DNA of 64,000 bases from Streptomyces chattanoogensis. GTDB taxonomy: Bacteria; Actinomycetota; Actinomycetes; Streptomycetales; Streptomycetaceae. Both the position numbers and the translations under genes were made by a program. Where the stretch lies: contig NZ_LGKG01000196.1 in the NCBI RefSeq assembly GCF_001294335.1, forward strand, positions 310,001 to 374,000, in the 5' to 3' direction. Positions 61,430 to 64,000 of the stretch are shown here, one piece after another (the stretch's first letter is position 1; the number at the start of each line of letters is the position of its first letter). The notes under the pieces were generated by a model. It was not told where the DNA came from, searched no databases, and worked only from the letters and a program-made list of their open reading frames with translations.

Positions 61430-63921
61430 CGCAGGACGGGGGGCCGGTGGCGGTGCACGGCGGCGTCCGCTGTCAGCGGCCGGGCTGTGCGGGCCGGTAC
61501 GACGACGCCGGCGGCGGCGAGCTGTACTGCGATGTCTGCCGGCTGGCGCCGGTGGTCTCGGCGGACGGGCTGCTGTCGTCGCCGGCGACGGAGATCACGG
61601 GGCGGGTGCCGGAGGACGAAAGGGCGGGCCGGGACGGCTCCTCGTCCGCCTCCGGGAGCGCCGGTGAGCCGACGCGGCAGATGCCGGGCCCGGCCGTCCC
61701 GGTGCCGGAGCGCCGTACGGACAGCGTCGCGGGCTCCGGGGCATCGGGGTCCGCGGCGTCCTCGGGGCCCTCCGGGTCGGCACGTGGCCGGCTGGGCGCC
61801 GGGCTGGTGACCGTGCCCCAGGTGCCGCGGCCCGATCCGCACACCGCCGTACTGGAGCGGCCGGAGGTCCCCGAACGGAAGCGGTTCTGCAGCCGGGGCG
61901 ACTGCGGGGCGGCGGTGGGGCGGGCGCAGGGCGGCCGGCCGGGCCGTACGGAAGGGTTCTGCACCAAGTGCGGCCATCCGTACAGCTTCGTGCCCAAGCT
62001 GCGCCCCGGGGACATGGTGCACGGCCAGTACGAGGTCGTCGGCTGTCTGGCGCACGGCGGGCTCGGCTGGATCTATCTGGCCGTCGACCGTGCGGTGGCC
62101 GACCGGTGGGTGGTGCTCAAGGGCCTGCTGGACACCGGTGACGAGGAGGCGCTGGCGGTCGCGGTGTCCGAGCGGCGGTTCCTCGCCGAGATCGAGCACG
62201 CCAACATCGTGCGGATCTACAACTTCGTGGAACACCTCGACCCGTCGACGGGCAGCCTGGACGGCTACATCGTCATGGAGTACGTCGGCGGCAAATCGCT
62301 CAAGGACATCGCCAACGACCGGCGCACGCCCCAGGGGCGGCGCGATCCGCTGCCGGTCGAGCAGGCCTGTGCGTACGGCATCGAGGCGCTGGAGGCGCTC
62401 GGCGAGCTGCACCGCCGCAACCTGCTGTACTGCGATTTCAAGGTCGACAACGCCATCCAGCAGCACGACCAGCTCAAGCTGATCGACATGGGCGCGGTGC
62501 GCCGGATGGACGACATCCGGAGCCCGATCTACGGCACGATCGGCTACCAGGCGCCGGAGATAGCCGAACTCGGCCCGTCGGTGGCCTCCGACCTCTACAC
62601 CGTCGCCCGCACCCTGGCCGTCCTCACCTTCGACTTCCAGGGCTATACGAACGTCTTCGCGGACTCCCTCCCGGACCCCGAGCACATCGAGGTGTTCCGC
62701 ACCTACGAGTCCTTCTACCGGCTGCTGGTGCGGGCCACGGACCCGGACCGGTCGCGCCGCTTCGCCTCCGCGGAGGAGATGGCCGAGCAGCTGACAGGGG
62801 TGCTGCGGGAGGTGGTGGCGCTGCAGTCGGGCGAGCAGCGCCCGGCGCCGTCGCAGCTCTTCGGGCCGGAACTGCGCGTGGTGGACACGGAGTTGATGAC
62901 GGTCGAGGAGGGCGCGGGGTCGCTGCTGGGTGCCCGCGGCGCGGCACCGGAAGCCGTGGCTGCGGGCGGGCCCGTGCTCCGGCCCCTGGACGCCGCCCGT
63001 GTGGCCCTCGCGCTGCCGGTGCCGCGGGTGGATCCGGCCGATCCCAACGCCGGTTTCCTGGCCGGGCTGATGACCGTCGCCCCGGCGGAGCTGCTGCCCG
63101 CGCTGCGCTCGGCGCCCGCCGACTCCCCGGAGCTGCGGCTGCGCGCGCTGCGCGCCCGCCTGGAGACGGGCGACGGCCCGGCCGCGCAGGCCCTGCTGAG
63201 CTCCGTCGAGGCGGAGCCCGCTGCGCGCGCGGCCGGCGACTGGCGGAGGGTGTGGAACCGCGGCCTGGTGTCCCTGGCCTGCGGGGACCGCGAGAGCGCC
63301 GCGCTGGCTTTCGACGCGGTCTACGACGCCTTCCCCGGCGAACCCGCGCCGAAGCTGGCGCTGGCGGTCTGCGCGGAGCTGCTCGGGCAGCTGGAGACCG
63401 CCGCGGAGTACTACCGCCTGGTGTGGACGGCCGATCACGGCTTTGTGAGCGCCGCGTTCGGGCTGGCCCGGGTGCGGCTGGCGGCCGGTGACCGCGGCGG
63501 CGCGGTGGAGGCGCTGGAAGCCGTACCGGAAGCGTCCATTCATCACACCGCGGCGCGCATTGCGGCGGTGCGCGCGCGGCTGCGGCAGCGCCCACCGCAC
63601 GACGCGCTGCTCGATGATCTTCAGGCCGCCGCCCGAGAGGTGGCGCGGCTGGCGGAATTCGGACTGGACGCCGGGCGCCGCGAACAACTGGCCACCGAGG
63701 TACTGGGCAGCGCCCTGGACTGGGTACTCTCCGGTAGCCACGGTGCCCCGCCCGGGGGCGGACGGCCACCGTCGCTGCTCGGCAGCGCGCTGGACGAACG
63801 CGGCCTGCGGTTCGGGCTGGAGAGGTCGTACCGCCTGCTGGCGCGGCTGGCGCAGCGTGGCGAGGAAAGGATCGAGCTGGTGGAACGGGCCAACCGCTTC
63901 CGCCCCAGGACGTGGGTGTGA
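61426..63921 (+). CDS. pknG: Serine/threonine protein kinase PknG
   Basis: 831 aa. Before the kinase are two zinc clusters: Cys16/21/35/38 and a rubredoxin-like Cys155/160/179/182. The kinase domain (about 197-470) has a Gly-rich loop LAHGGLGW, Lys232 in VVLKG, and the PknG-type catalytic loop LYCDFKVDN with Asp337 (not HRD). DFG is replaced by IDMG at Asp354. A TPR-rich C-terminal half follows (about 540-820). PknG phosphorylates FHA proteins of the GarA/OdhI type to control 2-oxoglutarate use. GTG start overlaps the coiled-coil gene. Confidence 0.93.
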   Translation: MTQDGGPVAVHGGVRCQRPGCAGRYDDAGGGELYCDVCRLAPVVSADGLLSSPATEITGRVPEDERAGRDGSSSASGSAGEPTRQMPGPAVPVPERRTDSVAGSGASGSAASSGPSGSARGRLGAGLVTVPQVPRPDPHTAVLERPEVPERKRFCSRGDCGAAVGRAQGGRPGRTEGFCTKCGHPYSFVPKLRPGDMVHGQYEVVGCLAHGGLGWIYLAVDRAVADRWVVLKGLLDTGDEEALAVAVSERRFLAEIEHANIVRIYNFVEHLDPSTGSLDGYIVMEYVGGKSLKDIANDRRTPQGRRDPLPVEQACAYGIEALEALGELHRRNLLYCDFKVDNAIQQHDQLKLIDMGAVRRMDDIRSPIYGTIGYQAPEIAELGPSVASDLYTVARTLAVLTFDFQGYTNVFADSLPDPEHIEVFRTYESFYRLLVRATDPDRSRRFASAEEMAEQLTGVLREVVALQSGEQRPAPSQLFGPELRVVDTELMTVEEGAGSLLGARGAAPEAVAAGGPVLRPLDAARVALALPVPRVDPADPNAGFLAGLMTVAPAELLPALRSAPADSPELRLRALRARLETGDGPAAQALLSSVEAEPAARAAGDWRRVWNRGLVSLACGDRESAALAFDAVYDAFPGEPAPKLALAVCAELLGQLETAAEYYRLVWTADHGFVSAAFGLARVRLAAGDRGGAVEALEAVPEASIHHTAARIAAVRARLRQRPPHDALLDDLQAAAREVARLAEFGLDAGRREQLATEVLGSALDWVLSGSHGAPPGGGRPPSLLGSALDERGLRFGLERSYRLLARLAQRGEERIELVERANRFRPRTWV

Positions 63922-63922
63922 C

Positions 63923-64000
63923 ATGGGTGTGACTGGGCCGTCCCGCTGCCGGAGCTGCGCGGAGCCGCTCGACGCGGGGGACAATTTCTGCGGACGGTGC
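63923..64000 (+). CDS. Start of a zinc-ribbon protein (3' end beyond window)
   Basis: 26 codons visible. Two C-x2-C pairs (CRSC and CGRC) spaced as in a double zinc ribbon, at the very N-terminus. Starts two bases after the pknG stop, so it is in the same operon. Zinc-ribbon PP2C phosphatases or FHA proteins follow pknG in many Streptomyces; which one this is cannot be seen. Confidence 0.6.
   Translation, partial: MGVTGPSRCRSCAEPLDAGDNFCGRC

Overview
The window is high-GC DNA with strong third-position G/C bias, many GTG (and one TTG) starts and overlapping GTGA/ATGA stop-start junctions. It carries Streptomyces marker loci: clpP1-clpP2 next to tig, a conservon with a CYP157-type P450, mycothiol-type DsbA, and glnX-glnH-pknG. 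It is best read as a chromosomal segment of a Streptomyces or very close relative. Much of the order (tig/clpP, tRNA-Pro, tRNA-Gly, nei, rpiB, permease, sodF, asd, pepN, malQ, mscS, sugar ABC operon) resembles the S. coelicolor chromosome as I remember it; I did not check this against a database.

Layout. 1-4.1 kb: the 3'-truncated clpP2, clpP1 with a ClgR-type operator, tig, two tRNA genes, an ArsC-like reductase and a small membrane protein. 4.6-11.9 kb: a membrane acyltransferase, a YwqG-family protein, a SpoIIE/PP2C phosphatase, a Nei-type DNA glycosylase, ribose-5-phosphate isomerase B, an amino-acid permease and BioY. 12.3-15.4 kb: two more permeases closely related to the first. 15.6-29.0 kb: iron-type superoxide dismutase behind a Nur-type operator, a DsbA/nitroreductase-like protein, two PepN paralogues (17.2 and 26.5 kb), a wHTH/DUF559-like protein, a Tat-exported phosphoesterase, a TetR regulator with two tandem palindromes, aspartate-semialdehyde dehydrogenase, and an apparent Uma2-DUF1203 fusion.

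29.2-40.6 kb looks accessory: a five-gene conservon (cvnABCDE) ending in a P450 without the ExxR motif; a convergent methyltransferase/terpene-cyclase pair; an isolated allantoicase; a LysR regulator; an EamA transporter; and an acyl-ACP desaturase behind a four-half-site operator. 40.6-47.4 kb: a small secreted membrane protein, MalQ, a small protein with 12-residue repeats, a large secreted GH84-type glycosidase and an HNH endonuclease.

47.7-57.1 kb: a MscS channel, then a sugar-uptake operon (ROK regulator, lipoprotein, two permeases, GH4 glycosidase, BadF-type kinase) without its own ATPase, then a small protein and a GntR/FCD regulator. 57.4-64.0 kb: glnX, glnH, a coiled-coil gene of unknown function, pknG, and the start of a zinc-ribbon protein cut by the window end.

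How the genes work together. The sugar operon would import a glycoside, phosphorylate it and split it with the NAD-dependent GH4 enzyme. The glnX-glnH-pknG group is the actinobacterial amino-acid sensing route to the 2-oxoglutarate switch. The conservon is a G-protein-like signalling module. Several regulator sites can be read directly: ClgR at clpP1, Nur at sodF, and palindromes at tetR, rok and desA. No integrase, transposase, CRISPR array or prophage was seen.
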